Below are positions 25,037 through 34,437 of a stretch of 64,000 nt of DNA, piece by piece. The notes under the pieces are model-generated. The model worked only from the letters and a program-made list of their open reading frames with translations, was not told the DNA's origin and did no database searches. The stretch covers positions 194,937-258,936 of the forward strand of contig JAJDEB010000008.1 in the NCBI GenBank assembly GCA_029260015.1, read 5' to 3'. A program made the position numbers and the translations under genes. The number at the start of each line of letters is the position of its first letter. The stretch's first letter is position 1. Source of the DNA: Phycisphaerae bacterium (GTDB lineage: Bacteria > Planctomycetota > Phycisphaerae > UBA1845).

Positions 25037-27178
25037 ATGAGTGATTCTTCCGTATTAAAAGATCGGCGTGCCCAACTAACCGCCCTGGTCGGATTTATAT
25101 TTCAGGCGACATTCTTCATCGTCATGTTTGTCGTGGGCCGCGTTTGCGAATCCGAGGTCATTAGCGCCACGGCTCGTTTCATGCTCGGCGGCGTCATCAT
25201 CTGGCCGGTCATTTCCATCGTCTACAGTCAGCGTCGTCGAACCGCAAAGGAACGCCTGGACGCAGAAGAACTCAAACGTTCACGAAGCAGCGAAGGCGTC
25301 GGGGCGATCTTTGACACTGAAGACGAAGCCTACCTGATTGAGAAGAAGCGGCTGGGTTGGATCCTGCGGTGGGTGGTTCCGACGACAGCATTGGTTGTTG
25401 CACTTTATCACATTGTGGCAGCGATCTGGCCATGGCGTTGGGAATTTGGTGCACCGCTCAGCGGCCCGTGGCAAGAGACTCAATATGCCGGTCCTGCGAT
25501 GGCCTTCGTAGGCGGAGTGGGATTTCTTTCGTTCTTGTTTTCGCGCTACACCGCGGGGATGGCCCGGATGCCGGGTTGGCGCATGCTGCGTTCGGGTGCG
25601 AGTTTCCTCGCCGGAAACGCCATGGCGTGCCTTTTCGTCCTGATTGCGATCGCCTTGCAAGGTCGCGATCTTCCAAATCCAGAAGCGATCGTCACCTACA
25701 TCCTACGGATCACGCTGTTGGTACTCGGTATCGAGTTTATCGCCAACTTCATCCTCGACTTCTACCGCCCGCGCACGATCGGCCAGGAAAGCAGGCCCGC
25801 ATTTGACAGCCGCCTTCTCGCGCTAATCACCGAAACCGGCGGAATTGCCCGATCGATGGCCGACGCCATCAACTATCAATTCGGATTCGAGGTCAGCAAG
25901 ACTTGGTTTTATGGCCTGCTCCAACGGGCGATGGCTCCGATGATCGCGTTCGGTGTGTTCGCGCTCATCGCCTTGTCCACCGTTGTGTTTGTGGACGCCG
26001 ACGAGCAAGCTGTCATCGAGCGGTTTGGCAAGCGTCTGCAAACGGGCGACGATGTACTTTCTCCGGGACTGCACTTCAAATGCCCCTGGCCCATCGATTG
26101 TGTGTATCGAGCGCGCGTTGATCGTGTGCGATCCTTGACCGTTGGTTCCTCCGTCGATCATGAAAAGGGTTCCAGCATTGAGGAGATTGACGGGAAGCTT
26201 AGAGAGAAACCGATTCTCTGGGGCGAGAAGCACGAGTTCAACGCCGAGATGATGCTTATCGTCGCCAGTCCTGACATCACCAACTTTGAATCTGAATCTA
26301 GCCTCGAAAATGAAGATGGCGACGCGATCACCAACCGTGCGCCCAACGAAGGAAAAGCTGTCGCAGTCGGATTGCTGATGGTTTCCGTCGACATTCAATA
26401 CCGCATCAAATCACTTGACGATTATTTGTACGAATACAACGAGCCCGAACGACTCGTCGAGGCCATCGCCTATCAGGTGCTGACCGATTACGCAGCGAGC
26501 GTTGACGTTGATCGCATCATTGGACCGGGTCGAAGCGAAGTCAACGTAACGTTGCGCACGATTTTGCAGCAGCGGATCGATGAATTGGGGCTCGGAATTG
26601 AAGTCCTCTACTGCGGTGTTCAGGAAGCCCACCCAACCGATGACGTGGCAAAATCGTTTCAGGAAGTCGTCAAGGCTGAAATGGAAAAAGACGCCTACGT
26701 CGAAGAGGCTCGCGGTCAAGCTGAACAAATCCTGACATCGGTGGCTGGAAGTCGCAATCGGGCGTTGCGTCTCGACCGGGCGATTTTAGAGATGGATCGG
26801 ATCGCCCAGGACAAATCATCGACGCGTGAACAGATTCAGGCATCGATCGACCGCGTGGATGAATTGCTGCTTGGTTCGATCGAGTCTGAAGGCGATATCA
26901 TTCCGACAGGCGGTGAAGCTGCCACCAAAATCGCCGGAATCCAGGCGCGAATTCTCTTTGAAGTCACTGAAGCGCACCGAAACCTGACCGTATTCAAAGC
27001 AGAGATCGCCGCGTTCGAAGCAGCGCCGCGACTTTACAAAACGCGAAAATACCTGGAGATGCTCCAGGGTGCATTAACCAACGTCCGCAAGTATGTGATT
27101 GTCACCGATCCGAGCAAGAAAATCATTGTCGAGTACGACAAACCGCAGACCGGTACGATTGACATTGAAACTGAGTGA
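25037..27178 (+). CDS. HflK-like SPFH protein with seven-helix membrane domain
   Basis: The 713-residue protein has seven predicted membrane helices (about 14-34, 46-64, 108-131, 151-169, 190-207, 218-240 and 299-319). An SPFH/prohibitin domain starts at about 320 (DEQAVIERFGKRLQ..LSPGLHFKCPWPID). The C-terminal part is helical and probably coiled coil (about 560-690). Classic HflK has about 420 residues and one membrane helix, so the first 290 residues are extra. HflK/HflC complexes form membrane cages around the FtsH protease. The ATG has only a weak ribosome site. It is first of six co-directional genes. Confidence 0.85.
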   Translation: MSDSSVLKDRRAQLTALVGFIFQATFFIVMFVVGRVCESEVISATARFMLGGVIIWPVISIVYSQRRRTAKERLDAEELKRSRSSEGVGAIFDTEDEAYLIEKKRLGWILRWVVPTTALVVALYHIVAAIWPWRWEFGAPLSGPWQETQYAGPAMAFVGGVGFLSFLFSRYTAGMARMPGWRMLRSGASFLAGNAMACLFVLIAIALQGRDLPNPEAIVTYILRITLLVLGIEFIANFILDFYRPRTIGQESRPAFDSRLLALITETGGIARSMADAINYQFGFEVSKTWFYGLLQRAMAPMIAFGVFALIALSTVVFVDADEQAVIERFGKRLQTGDDVLSPGLHFKCPWPIDCVYRARVDRVRSLTVGSSVDHEKGSSIEEIDGKLREKPILWGEKHEFNAEMMLIVASPDITNFESESSLENEDGDAITNRAPNEGKAVAVGLLMVSVDIQYRIKSLDDYLYEYNEPERLVEAIAYQVLTDYAASVDVDRIIGPGRSEVNVTLRTILQQRIDELGLGIEVLYCGVQEAHPTDDVAKSFQEVVKAEMEKDAYVEEARGQAEQILTSVAGSRNRALRLDRAILEMDRIAQDKSSTREQIQASIDRVDELLLGSIESEGDIIPTGGEAATKIAGIQARILFEVTEAHRNLTVFKAEIAAFEAAPRLYKTRKYLEMLQGALTNVRKYVIVTDPSKKIIVEYDKPQTGTIDIETE

Positions 27179-27250
27179 TCCTGAATTAGGGAATAAACGA
27201 GACTTACAAACACGCGTTCGGATTGAATTCGATTTCGCGGAGAAGCAAAA

Positions 27251-28186
27251 ATGAAAAACACCCCATCGATCATCGCCGCCGTTTTGTTGATGGCCATCCT
27301 GCTGATGTACTGGTGTACATTTCAGGTTCGGTCAACCGAAGTGGCGATCAAGAAAACGTTTGGAAACGCCGACGAAAAGCCGATTCGCATCGTCGATGAA
27401 GACAAGAGCTTCTTCGCCGGGCTTAATCTCAAGTGGCCTTGGCCCATCCAAAGTGTCGTCAAGTACGACACGCGATTGCGAATGCTCGAAGGGCGCATCG
27501 AAGAGGCACCGACGCTCGACAGCAAGCAGATCATCGTCACGACGTTTGCGACGTGGCGAATCGTTGACCCGTACAAATTTCATACGCGCTACAACGAAGT
27601 GAAGTCCGGTGAAGACGCGCTGCGAACCCGAATCCGAAGTTTAAAGAAAGCGGTCATCGGTAAGCACAACTTCTCTGACTTTGTGTCGACAACAGCGTCC
27701 GACCGAAAGCTACAGGAAATCGAGCAGGAAATGATGGACGCCATCGCAACCGATGCAAAGAATGACTTCGGCGTCGAGATCTGCATGTTTGGCATCAAGC
27801 AACTTGCACTGCCTGCGAACGTCACCCAAGCCGTCTTCACGACGATGAAAAAGACTCAGGAAGTCAAAGCCGACAAATACCGCTCAGAAGGTGACGCCGA
27901 AGGCACACGTATCAAGGCAGCAGCGCAGGCGGCGAGTGGCCGAATCATGGCCATGGTCGATCGCAAGGTGGCCGGCATCGAGAGCGAAGGCTTGGCCAAG
28001 GTCGGCGAGATTTACAAGAAATTCCAGGAGCATGAGGAATTGCGAATCTTCCTCGATCAGTTGCGATCCATCGAAGTGATCCTCCGTGATCGGGCTGAAG
28101 TGTTCCTCGACACTGAAATTCAACCGTTCAATCTATGGAACGAAAAAACGCGTATCGAAAAACCTGCGACCGCGACCAGCAACTAG
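27251..28186 (+). CDS. HflC-like SPFH protein
   Basis: The 311-residue protein has one N-terminal membrane anchor (about 6-25), an SPFH domain (about 28-240; RSTEVAIKKTFGN and GLNLKWPWPIQSV mark its start), then a helical stretch rich in Glu/Lys/Ala ending near SIEVILRDRAEVFLDTEIQPFNLW. Length and layout fit HflC. A ribosome site GGAGA lies 8 bases before the ATG. Together with the upstream HflK-like protein it could form a heteromeric ring. The stop codon lies inside an 18-bp tandem duplication. Confidence 0.87.
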   Translation: MKNTPSIIAAVLLMAILLMYWCTFQVRSTEVAIKKTFGNADEKPIRIVDEDKSFFAGLNLKWPWPIQSVVKYDTRLRMLEGRIEEAPTLDSKQIIVTTFATWRIVDPYKFHTRYNEVKSGEDALRTRIRSLKKAVIGKHNFSDFVSTTASDRKLQEIEQEMMDAIATDAKNDFGVEICMFGIKQLALPANVTQAVFTTMKKTQEVKADKYRSEGDAEGTRIKAAAQAASGRIMAMVDRKVAGIESEGLAKVGEIYKKFQEHEELRIFLDQLRSIEVILRDRAEVFLDTEIQPFNLWNEKTRIEKPATATSN

Positions 28187-28214
28187 GGGCATATTGGCAA
28201 CTAGGGGCATATTG
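28179..28214 (+). repeat. 18-bp perfect tandem duplication over the hflC-like stop
   Basis: GCAACTAGGGGCATATTG occurs twice back to back (28179-28196 and 28197-28214). The first copy contains the last sense codon and the TAG stop of the SPFH gene; the second is noncoding. Confidence 0.95.
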
Positions 28215-28279
28215 ACGCGGCTATTTGGAAGAAGAGTTAAGTCACTAAACGCGACGCAGATTTTGACAAGGTAAGATTC

Positions 28280-29593
28280 ATGGCCCACTCGCATCATCAT
28301 CACCATCCTCCGGCAGGCGACTTGCCGGGCGAAGCACCGCTTGACGCAGCAAACCAGTCCCTCGCGGATGCGATGCGGGCGAGCTTCAATATTCTCAAGT
28401 TTGTGATGGTCATTCTCGTTGTACTGTATGCTTTCAGCGGAGTGCGCATCGTCGATGAAGATTCGAAGGGCGTCGTCTTTCGATTTGGAAAACTGCACCG
28501 AGTCAAGGAATCCGGACCGTCCATCGCATTCCCCTACCCGATCGAAGAAACGCTTATTTTTGCAACAAAGAAGGACAACGCATTTCGCAGCCTGAACCAG
28601 TGGCCCAAGGTCAAAGAGAGTCAGATCAACGAACCGCTGAGCAAGGTTCGCAGCGCCGGAGTTGTGAATCCTTCACTCGATGGATCGCTCCTCACTGCCG
28701 ACAACGGCATCGTTCACATGCAATGGGACGTAAAGTATCGGGTGGGCGATCTTGAAAAGTACGTCATGAACGTCGGTGACGAATCGACCACTGAAGTCGA
28801 GGCGCTCATATCATCGCTTCTTGATGATGCCACCATTGGGTTGGTCTCAACATATTCCGCCGAGGACGTCACGCGCGGTTCCACAACCGAAGTCGCATTT
28901 AAGGTTCGGTCGGCTGTCAACGAACGGCTGGATCAACTGGACACTGGCGTTCAAGTTGTGGCATTGGACATTCCGCATTCCTCAGTACCCGGACCAACGA
29001 TGACCGCGTTCGACGATGTGGCCAAGGCTCAGAGTGAGCGCGACAAAACCGTGCAGGAAGCACAGCAGCATCGAATCAAAGTGCTCAACGCAACGGCAGG
29101 AACCGCGTGGCAGAAGCTGACAACCTATACGTCGAAAGATGGCGAACGACATGTTGGCCTTATTGATCAACTGGAAGCGGCTACTGACGGGGACGACGAA
29201 GCTGCTCAACTCACGCTTGAAGCCGAGATCGATGAAATCCTGGAGAACGAGGCGTCCGGGGCGGCGGGTGAACGCATTCGTTTGGCCCGCGGTTATTACA
29301 CGAGAGTCGTGCAACAGATCAACGGAGATGTGGAACAATACATGGCTGTAATGGATGAGTACTTGGAGTCGCCCGATCTATTGGTCCATCGACTTTGGGA
29401 ACAAACCAAGCAACGCGTTCTACAGCTAGACGGGCTTACGAAGCACTTTGTTGCAGGAAGTGCTACAGAACTAAGAATCCACATTGAACCCGACCCGGAA
29501 CAAGCCGCCCGAGATGAAATTAGGAAACTGCGTGAAGAAAGTGACGAATACAATTTCGCTCCACAGAAAAAGCTACACGCGTTTATGCCTTAA
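28280..29593 (+). CDS. Third SPFH-domain protein, His-rich N-terminus
   Basis: The 437-residue protein starts MAHSHHHHHPP, a native run of five His. A single membrane helix (about 37-54) and an SPFH domain (about 57-270; VDEDSKGVVFRFGKLHRV) follow. A long helical region (about 270-430) contains an acidic insert (ATDGDDEAAQLTLEAEIDE). It is longer than HflC and is closest in layout to HflK. A ribosome site (AAGG) lies about 8 bases upstream. Three SPFH genes in a row are not the usual hflK-hflC pair. Confidence 0.85.
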   Translation: MAHSHHHHHPPAGDLPGEAPLDAANQSLADAMRASFNILKFVMVILVVLYAFSGVRIVDEDSKGVVFRFGKLHRVKESGPSIAFPYPIEETLIFATKKDNAFRSLNQWPKVKESQINEPLSKVRSAGVVNPSLDGSLLTADNGIVHMQWDVKYRVGDLEKYVMNVGDESTTEVEALISSLLDDATIGLVSTYSAEDVTRGSTTEVAFKVRSAVNERLDQLDTGVQVVALDIPHSSVPGPTMTAFDDVAKAQSERDKTVQEAQQHRIKVLNATAGTAWQKLTTYTSKDGERHVGLIDQLEAATDGDDEAAQLTLEAEIDEILENEASGAAGERIRLARGYYTRVVQQINGDVEQYMAVMDEYLESPDLLVHRLWEQTKQRVLQLDGLTKHFVAGSATELRIHIEPDPEQAARDEIRKLREESDEYNFAPQKKLHAFMP

Positions 29594-29690
29594 GGGCAAT
29601 TCGCAGAGGCATTTGACTCTTCATCAGAAATGTCGCGCAGCAATTAGGCATGGCAGCGTCAACCAGTAACCTTGGACTCACACCAAACCC

Positions 29691-30941
29691 ATGACCAAAC
29701 CATCACTACCTGTGGTTCAAACTGTCGGGCTTCACAAAGTCTTCAAGGACTTCTGGCGGCGTCCGCGCGTAAGTGCTGTCCAGGATCTAAACCTTGAGAT
29801 TCGGCCAGGCGAAGTCTTTGGCTTGCTGGGACCAAACGGTTCCGGCAAGAGTACCGCGATCAAGATGCTGCTCGGTTTGCTGTATCCGACCCGGGGGCGC
29901 ATTTCAATTTTCGGGCGACCACCGACAGATGTCGCGATCAAGCAGCGCATCGGATACCTACCTGAAGAATCATATTTATATCGGTTTCTTGATGCCAAGG
30001 AGACGCTCGACTTCTACGGCCGACTCTTTCGCCAGCACGGCCAGGTCCGGCGCGAACGGCGCGACATGCTCCTCGAAATGGTCGGTTTGCAGCACGAATC
30101 AAGCCGGCGCATTGGTGAATACTCAAAGGGCATGGCCCGTCGCATTGGTTTGGCCCAGGCCCTGATCAACGATCCCGAGTTTCTGGTATTGGATGAACCC
30201 ACGTCAGGTCTTGATCCGATCGGCACGCGTCAGATTAAGGATGTGATCCGGCGGCTTGGCGACATGGGGAAGACTATTCTTCTTAGCAGCCACCTGCTCG
30301 CCGATGTGGAAGACGTCTGTGACCGCGTATGCATTCTCTATGGTGGGAAGGTGCAGGCTGAAGGCACCATCAAGGAATTGTTGGCCCAGAAAGACGTCAC
30401 GCAAATTCGCGCGGACAAGCTGCGCCCCGACACGATTGAAGAAATTAAATCGGTGGTCGAGCGTCGCGAATCGAAATCCATCGAAGTCAGCGTCCCCACC
30501 GGGAGACTTGAAAACCTGTTTCTTAAAATCGTGGAAGACGCGCAAGCAGCCAAGATCGAAACCTCTGGTGCGGGCCAAGCCGGTGCGATCCCCGATTTTC
30601 TTGGGGCTGCGACCGATGACGGTGGTGCAATCATTCAGTCGCTGATCAAAGCGGCTGATCAGGACGTCAAGACGGAACCAACTCCGGTTGCAGCGATTCA
30701 AGAAGAAAAACCGCAGCCGTCCAAGAAGGTACTCGATGAACTCACCAAGCCGAAAGCATCCCTAGAATCAACAGACACCAGAGCAGACAGCAAGCCTGGT
30801 ACTGCCCCACCGGATACGCCTTCAAAGGCTGTGCAAGCCGATCAAAGCATAATTGACGGACTCCTCGGCGACAAAAATCGGCCTGACAATTATGTTCCCG
30901 GTAATCAGGTTCCCGACAAGAAGGATTCCGGCAATGGGTAA
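29691..30941 (+). CDS. ABC transporter ATP-binding protein with long C-terminal tail
   Basis: The 416-residue protein has Walker A GPNGSGKST (about 46-54), the signature YSKGMARRIGLAQAL (CcmA/NosF/drug-exporter-like rather than LSGGQ), Walker B LVLDEPTSGLDP and the switch His in LLSSHLL. After about residue 235 come a regulatory region and then about 120 residues of low-complexity Lys/Pro/Asp/Ala sequence of unknown role. It probably energises the permease encoded next; their genes overlap by 8 bases. Confidence 0.92.
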   Translation: MTKPSLPVVQTVGLHKVFKDFWRRPRVSAVQDLNLEIRPGEVFGLLGPNGSGKSTAIKMLLGLLYPTRGRISIFGRPPTDVAIKQRIGYLPEESYLYRFLDAKETLDFYGRLFRQHGQVRRERRDMLLEMVGLQHESSRRIGEYSKGMARRIGLAQALINDPEFLVLDEPTSGLDPIGTRQIKDVIRRLGDMGKTILLSSHLLADVEDVCDRVCILYGGKVQAEGTIKELLAQKDVTQIRADKLRPDTIEEIKSVVERRESKSIEVSVPTGRLENLFLKIVEDAQAAKIETSGAGQAGAIPDFLGAATDDGGAIIQSLIKAADQDVKTEPTPVAAIQEEKPQPSKKVLDELTKPKASLESTDTRADSKPGTAPPDTPSKAVQADQSIIDGLLGDKNRPDNYVPGNQVPDKKDSGNG

Positions 30942-32322
30942 TATCTGGACTGTTGCCCGTCATACGATATCAGAGAGCATTCGCAACAAGGTGGCGCTCG
31001 CGTTTGTGTTGATGCTGGTCGTACTTCTCGTCGGGCTGCCATTCGGGTCGAAGGGCGACAACACGGTCAGTGGCGCCCTTCAAGCGTTCTTGTCATATTC
31101 AGTCACAGCAGTCAGCGCGCTGCTCTCCTTCCTATCGATTTTCCTGGCCAAGTCGATCTCTGATGACCTGTCGGGAAAACAAATCCTGATGCTGATGACG
31201 AAGCCAATCGCGCGGTGGAAGTATGTGATTGGGCGATGGTTGGGAATTGTCTGCATCAATACCGTACTTCTGGCGACCGCGGGATTGATGATTTACGGGT
31301 TCACGATGTACATCGCATCGAAACCGCCGCAGGATGAGTTCGACGCCGAACGACTTAAGGGGCAGGTGCTCAGCGCCCGGCACGCATCGAACTATATCAT
31401 CCCGACTTTTGCGGCTGAATCGGCGGCGGTCTACCAGGAAAACGTAGAGGTCGGGAAGTATTCAGGACTGGCAGACCACGACGAAGAGAAGGAAAAGAAA
31501 AAACTTCAGGCGGATATGCGTTCGCGCTGGCGGGCGGTTTGGCCCGCAGAAACACGCGTTATGAATTTTGAAGACGTGCGCTGCGACCGAAGCCCAGATT
31601 CCAAGATCCACCTTCGTTACACGCATTACGTCATCAACTACGCGCCGGACGAAATCGTCAGTTACACCTGGAAGTTCGGCAGTCCGGAGAAAGGGACCAA
31701 ACTCTACGCTGTCGAACGTCATGATTACAAGGATCGGGTCCACACGGTGACCGTCCCTGCCGACTGCGTTGCGCCTGACAATACCCTTCAGGTCATTTTT
31801 GAAAACATCAATCCCGACGTCAAATATGGTGATGTTCAGGTTTACAATACCGTCGTCTTTGAACGAGACGACTCGGTGCAGGTTTATTTTCCGATCGGAA
31901 CGTTCGGCGGAAATCTGATCCGAACGTTGAGTTTGGTGTTGTGCAAGCTGGCATTCCTCGCGGCGATTGGTGTTGCTCTTTCCACAGTGTTCTCGTTTCC
32001 GGTCGCGTGTCTTGGTGCATTTTCGATATTGCTCTTAGCGACTACTCGCGAGTTCCTGTTGGATTCGATCAGTTGGCTCCCAGACGCGGGCTCGCTTGGA
32101 ATTGTGCAGTTGGTGTTGGCTTATGTAATTCGGGCGATTTATTTTGTAATTCCAAACTTCGACCGTTTCAACGCCCTCGACCTTTTGGTTGATGGCAGAA
32201 ACGTCACGTTGATGTGGGTGCTGATGAGCATTGGAAATCTGGTACTTGTCAAAACCTCGATCCTATTGATTGCGGGCTGCCTGATGTTCATGCGGCGGGA
32301 AGTTGATGAGGTTTCGGTCTGA
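30934..32322 (+). CDS. ABC-2 permease with large extracytoplasmic domain
   Basis: ATG 30934 overlaps the ATPase stop by 8 bases, so the genes are coupled; a start at 30853 would overlap far more. The 462-residue protein has two to three N-terminal helices with the motif LAKSISDDLSGKQILMLMTKPIARWKYVIGRWLG (compare REIENKT..LTKPVSR in NosY types). A hydrophilic extracytoplasmic domain of about 200 residues (about 120-320) follows, then several helices. The big outside domain is unusual for this class and could bind substrate or an envelope partner. Confidence 0.87.
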   Translation: MGNIWTVARHTISESIRNKVALAFVLMLVVLLVGLPFGSKGDNTVSGALQAFLSYSVTAVSALLSFLSIFLAKSISDDLSGKQILMLMTKPIARWKYVIGRWLGIVCINTVLLATAGLMIYGFTMYIASKPPQDEFDAERLKGQVLSARHASNYIIPTFAAESAAVYQENVEVGKYSGLADHDEEKEKKKLQADMRSRWRAVWPAETRVMNFEDVRCDRSPDSKIHLRYTHYVINYAPDEIVSYTWKFGSPEKGTKLYAVERHDYKDRVHTVTVPADCVAPDNTLQVIFENINPDVKYGDVQVYNTVVFERDDSVQVYFPIGTFGGNLIRTLSLVLCKLAFLAAIGVALSTVFSFPVACLGAFSILLLATTREFLLDSISWLPDAGSLGIVQLVLAYVIRAIYFVIPNFDRFNALDLLVDGRNVTLMWVLMSIGNLVLVKTSILLIAGCLMFMRREVDEVSV

Positions 32323-32373
32323 TGGGTTGGCGCAGCGAGTTCATAAACTCCGCATCCAACATGTGAGTTTGAG

Positions 32374-34368
32374 ATGGCACAGTTAACACAATCGAACATG
32401 GAAACGTACCTTGAGGGTCGCACGAGCGCCATGCGCGGTGATCGATGGGTGCGCCTCGTTTCCGGTGTACTTTCATTTGCTTGTTTGGCATGCGCTATGG
32501 CGCTGATTGGACCGATCAACGATATACGTCGCGAAGAGCAACTTACGACGGATGTCACCGTAGAAGGCTTACCGCCAGACATCGCGTTGATGACAAAGCT
32601 TGGCACGCTTCGCGCCTTGGCCATCGACATCGCCTTCATCCGACTTGAAGAGCTGAAGGAAGAAAACCGCTACTTTGAACTCATGCAGTTATCCAATTGG
32701 CTGTGCAAGTTGGCACCGCGATATCCGACGGTTTGGAGCTATTCAGCCTGGAACATGGCGTACAACATCTCGGTGTGCCAGTACGGTGACGAAGCCCGAT
32801 GGCTATGGGTTTCCAATGGGATCGATAACCTGCGAACGCGCGGGCTGGTTTACAACCCCAAGTCGATCACGTTGTACAAGGAACTGGCTTGGATCTTCTA
32901 CCATAAGATCGGGGACAAGCTCGACGACTCGCACATGGCCTACAAGGCAGAGTTGGCCGTCGAGATGGAGCGGCTATTCGGTGAACCACCCCTCGTTCTG
33001 GAGGATGAAGGTGCGGTCGAACGATTTCGCGTCATCGTCGAGGCGCCGCGCGATCTTCAAAAATGGATCGAAGAAACACCGAAAGTCCAAGAATTGGTCG
33101 CATCATTGCAGGCGCTTGAACTTCAACCCGATGAATCGCTCTTGCGGTTTGTTGCAGAACACATGCGCACCTATTCTGATATAGAGCAATTCGTCGTCGA
33201 AGAGGGGCAACTGCTTCCGACTGATCTGAAGTCGCGACGCAAGATGTTTCTGGGCGATCCGGCCAACAAGGATCTGCTCGATCAACTCTATGCGGTGATC
33301 CGTTCCGACATCCTGCGCGATACCGAAAAATACAACATGAATATTGACTACATGTTGTCGCTAATGGAGGAATATGGCCCCATCGAATGGCGAAGCCCTT
33401 TCGCCCATGCCTTGTATTGGGCCTCTTACGGCGACAAGGTGACGACTGGAATCAAGAGTCGGGATGAAAATGATACGATGAATGCGGTCCGTTTCATTTT
33501 CTTTGCACTCGACCAACTGAGTCGCAGTGGTCAGGTCATCCTCGAGCCAAATTTTGTGCAACCGGGCAAATCATTCATCAATCCGCAGCCCGATCCGAGT
33601 TACATTCGCCACATGCACGAAGCCTATATTAAATACGGCAAGGAACAATTTGGCGACCACCCCGATTTTGTCGAAGGCACGGCTGGCCCCAATTACTCGA
33701 CCGGTCACGAAAACTTCTTGATGCGGGCGATCCGCCAGCTGTACCTGACCGGCGGCAAGAAGAATATGGACGAGGCCAAAGAGTACTATTTTTACCTGCG
33801 CAAGTTCGATCTGGACGAATTCGGCATCCCCAAACCAAGATACAACACAACGTTCAAGGCCTTTATCGAACGTCAATTCAAGGAGTCGCTGGATACACAG
33901 GCTGGCGCTACCGCTTTTATTCAAGCGTTCTTGTTACGATCGTTGAAGGAAGCGGCGGTCGGTCAGGTTGCACGCAGTCTGTCGAGTTTTGCAACGGCCA
34001 AGGAATGGTACGAATACTACCACCGCGATGTGAAGACCGATCGAAACACGCGGCGAATGCTTCAACCGTTGGGAATCATGCGGCGTGATATCGCCACTGC
34101 CTTCATGCAGAGTCCAGAATTCTCTGCGCAGGAGAAGGCCCGTGTTTGGAAGTCGCTCGACCTACCGACGCGCCAGGCAATTTACGACGGCGTCCTGCCC
34201 TTCATTGAACAGCAGTGTAAGTTTCATTCGCCTCCGTTTGACCCGAACAAAGTCACACCGACACCGCCCGGGATGGAAGAGCATCGCAAGAATCCGGAAT
34301 CGGTATTGACCGAATTGCGACACTTTGACGAAAGGGTGTCGGAGGGCGAAAAGAAGATCGCCGACTGA
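32374..34368 (+). CDS. Membrane-anchored protein of unknown function, helical-repeat-like
   Basis: The 664-residue protein has one membrane helix (about 27-47) and a large domain that is probably outside the cytoplasm. Residues 70-200 look like tetratricopeptide-type helical pairs with aromatic residues (ELMQLSNWLCKLAPRYPTVW, YKELAWIFYHKIG). The rest is mostly helical, with no recognised motif. It lies 51 bases after the ABC permease in the same direction. Context suggests it is the extracytoplasmic partner of the SPFH/ABC cluster. No family name is assigned. Confidence 0.8.
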   Translation: MAQLTQSNMETYLEGRTSAMRGDRWVRLVSGVLSFACLACAMALIGPINDIRREEQLTTDVTVEGLPPDIALMTKLGTLRALAIDIAFIRLEELKEENRYFELMQLSNWLCKLAPRYPTVWSYSAWNMAYNISVCQYGDEARWLWVSNGIDNLRTRGLVYNPKSITLYKELAWIFYHKIGDKLDDSHMAYKAELAVEMERLFGEPPLVLEDEGAVERFRVIVEAPRDLQKWIEETPKVQELVASLQALELQPDESLLRFVAEHMRTYSDIEQFVVEEGQLLPTDLKSRRKMFLGDPANKDLLDQLYAVIRSDILRDTEKYNMNIDYMLSLMEEYGPIEWRSPFAHALYWASYGDKVTTGIKSRDENDTMNAVRFIFFALDQLSRSGQVILEPNFVQPGKSFINPQPDPSYIRHMHEAYIKYGKEQFGDHPDFVEGTAGPNYSTGHENFLMRAIRQLYLTGGKKNMDEAKEYYFYLRKFDLDEFGIPKPRYNTTFKAFIERQFKESLDTQAGATAFIQAFLLRSLKEAAVGQVARSLSSFATAKEWYEYYHRDVKTDRNTRRMLQPLGIMRRDIATAFMQSPEFSAQEKARVWKSLDLPTRQAIYDGVLPFIEQQCKFHSPPFDPNKVTPTPPGMEEHRKNPESVLTELRHFDERVSEGEKKIAD

Positions 34369-34437
34369 TCCGCAAAGGTCGCTGCGCGCATATGCCAACC
34401 AGCATGACGATTCAGAAAATCACCGAGGCCTTGCGCG

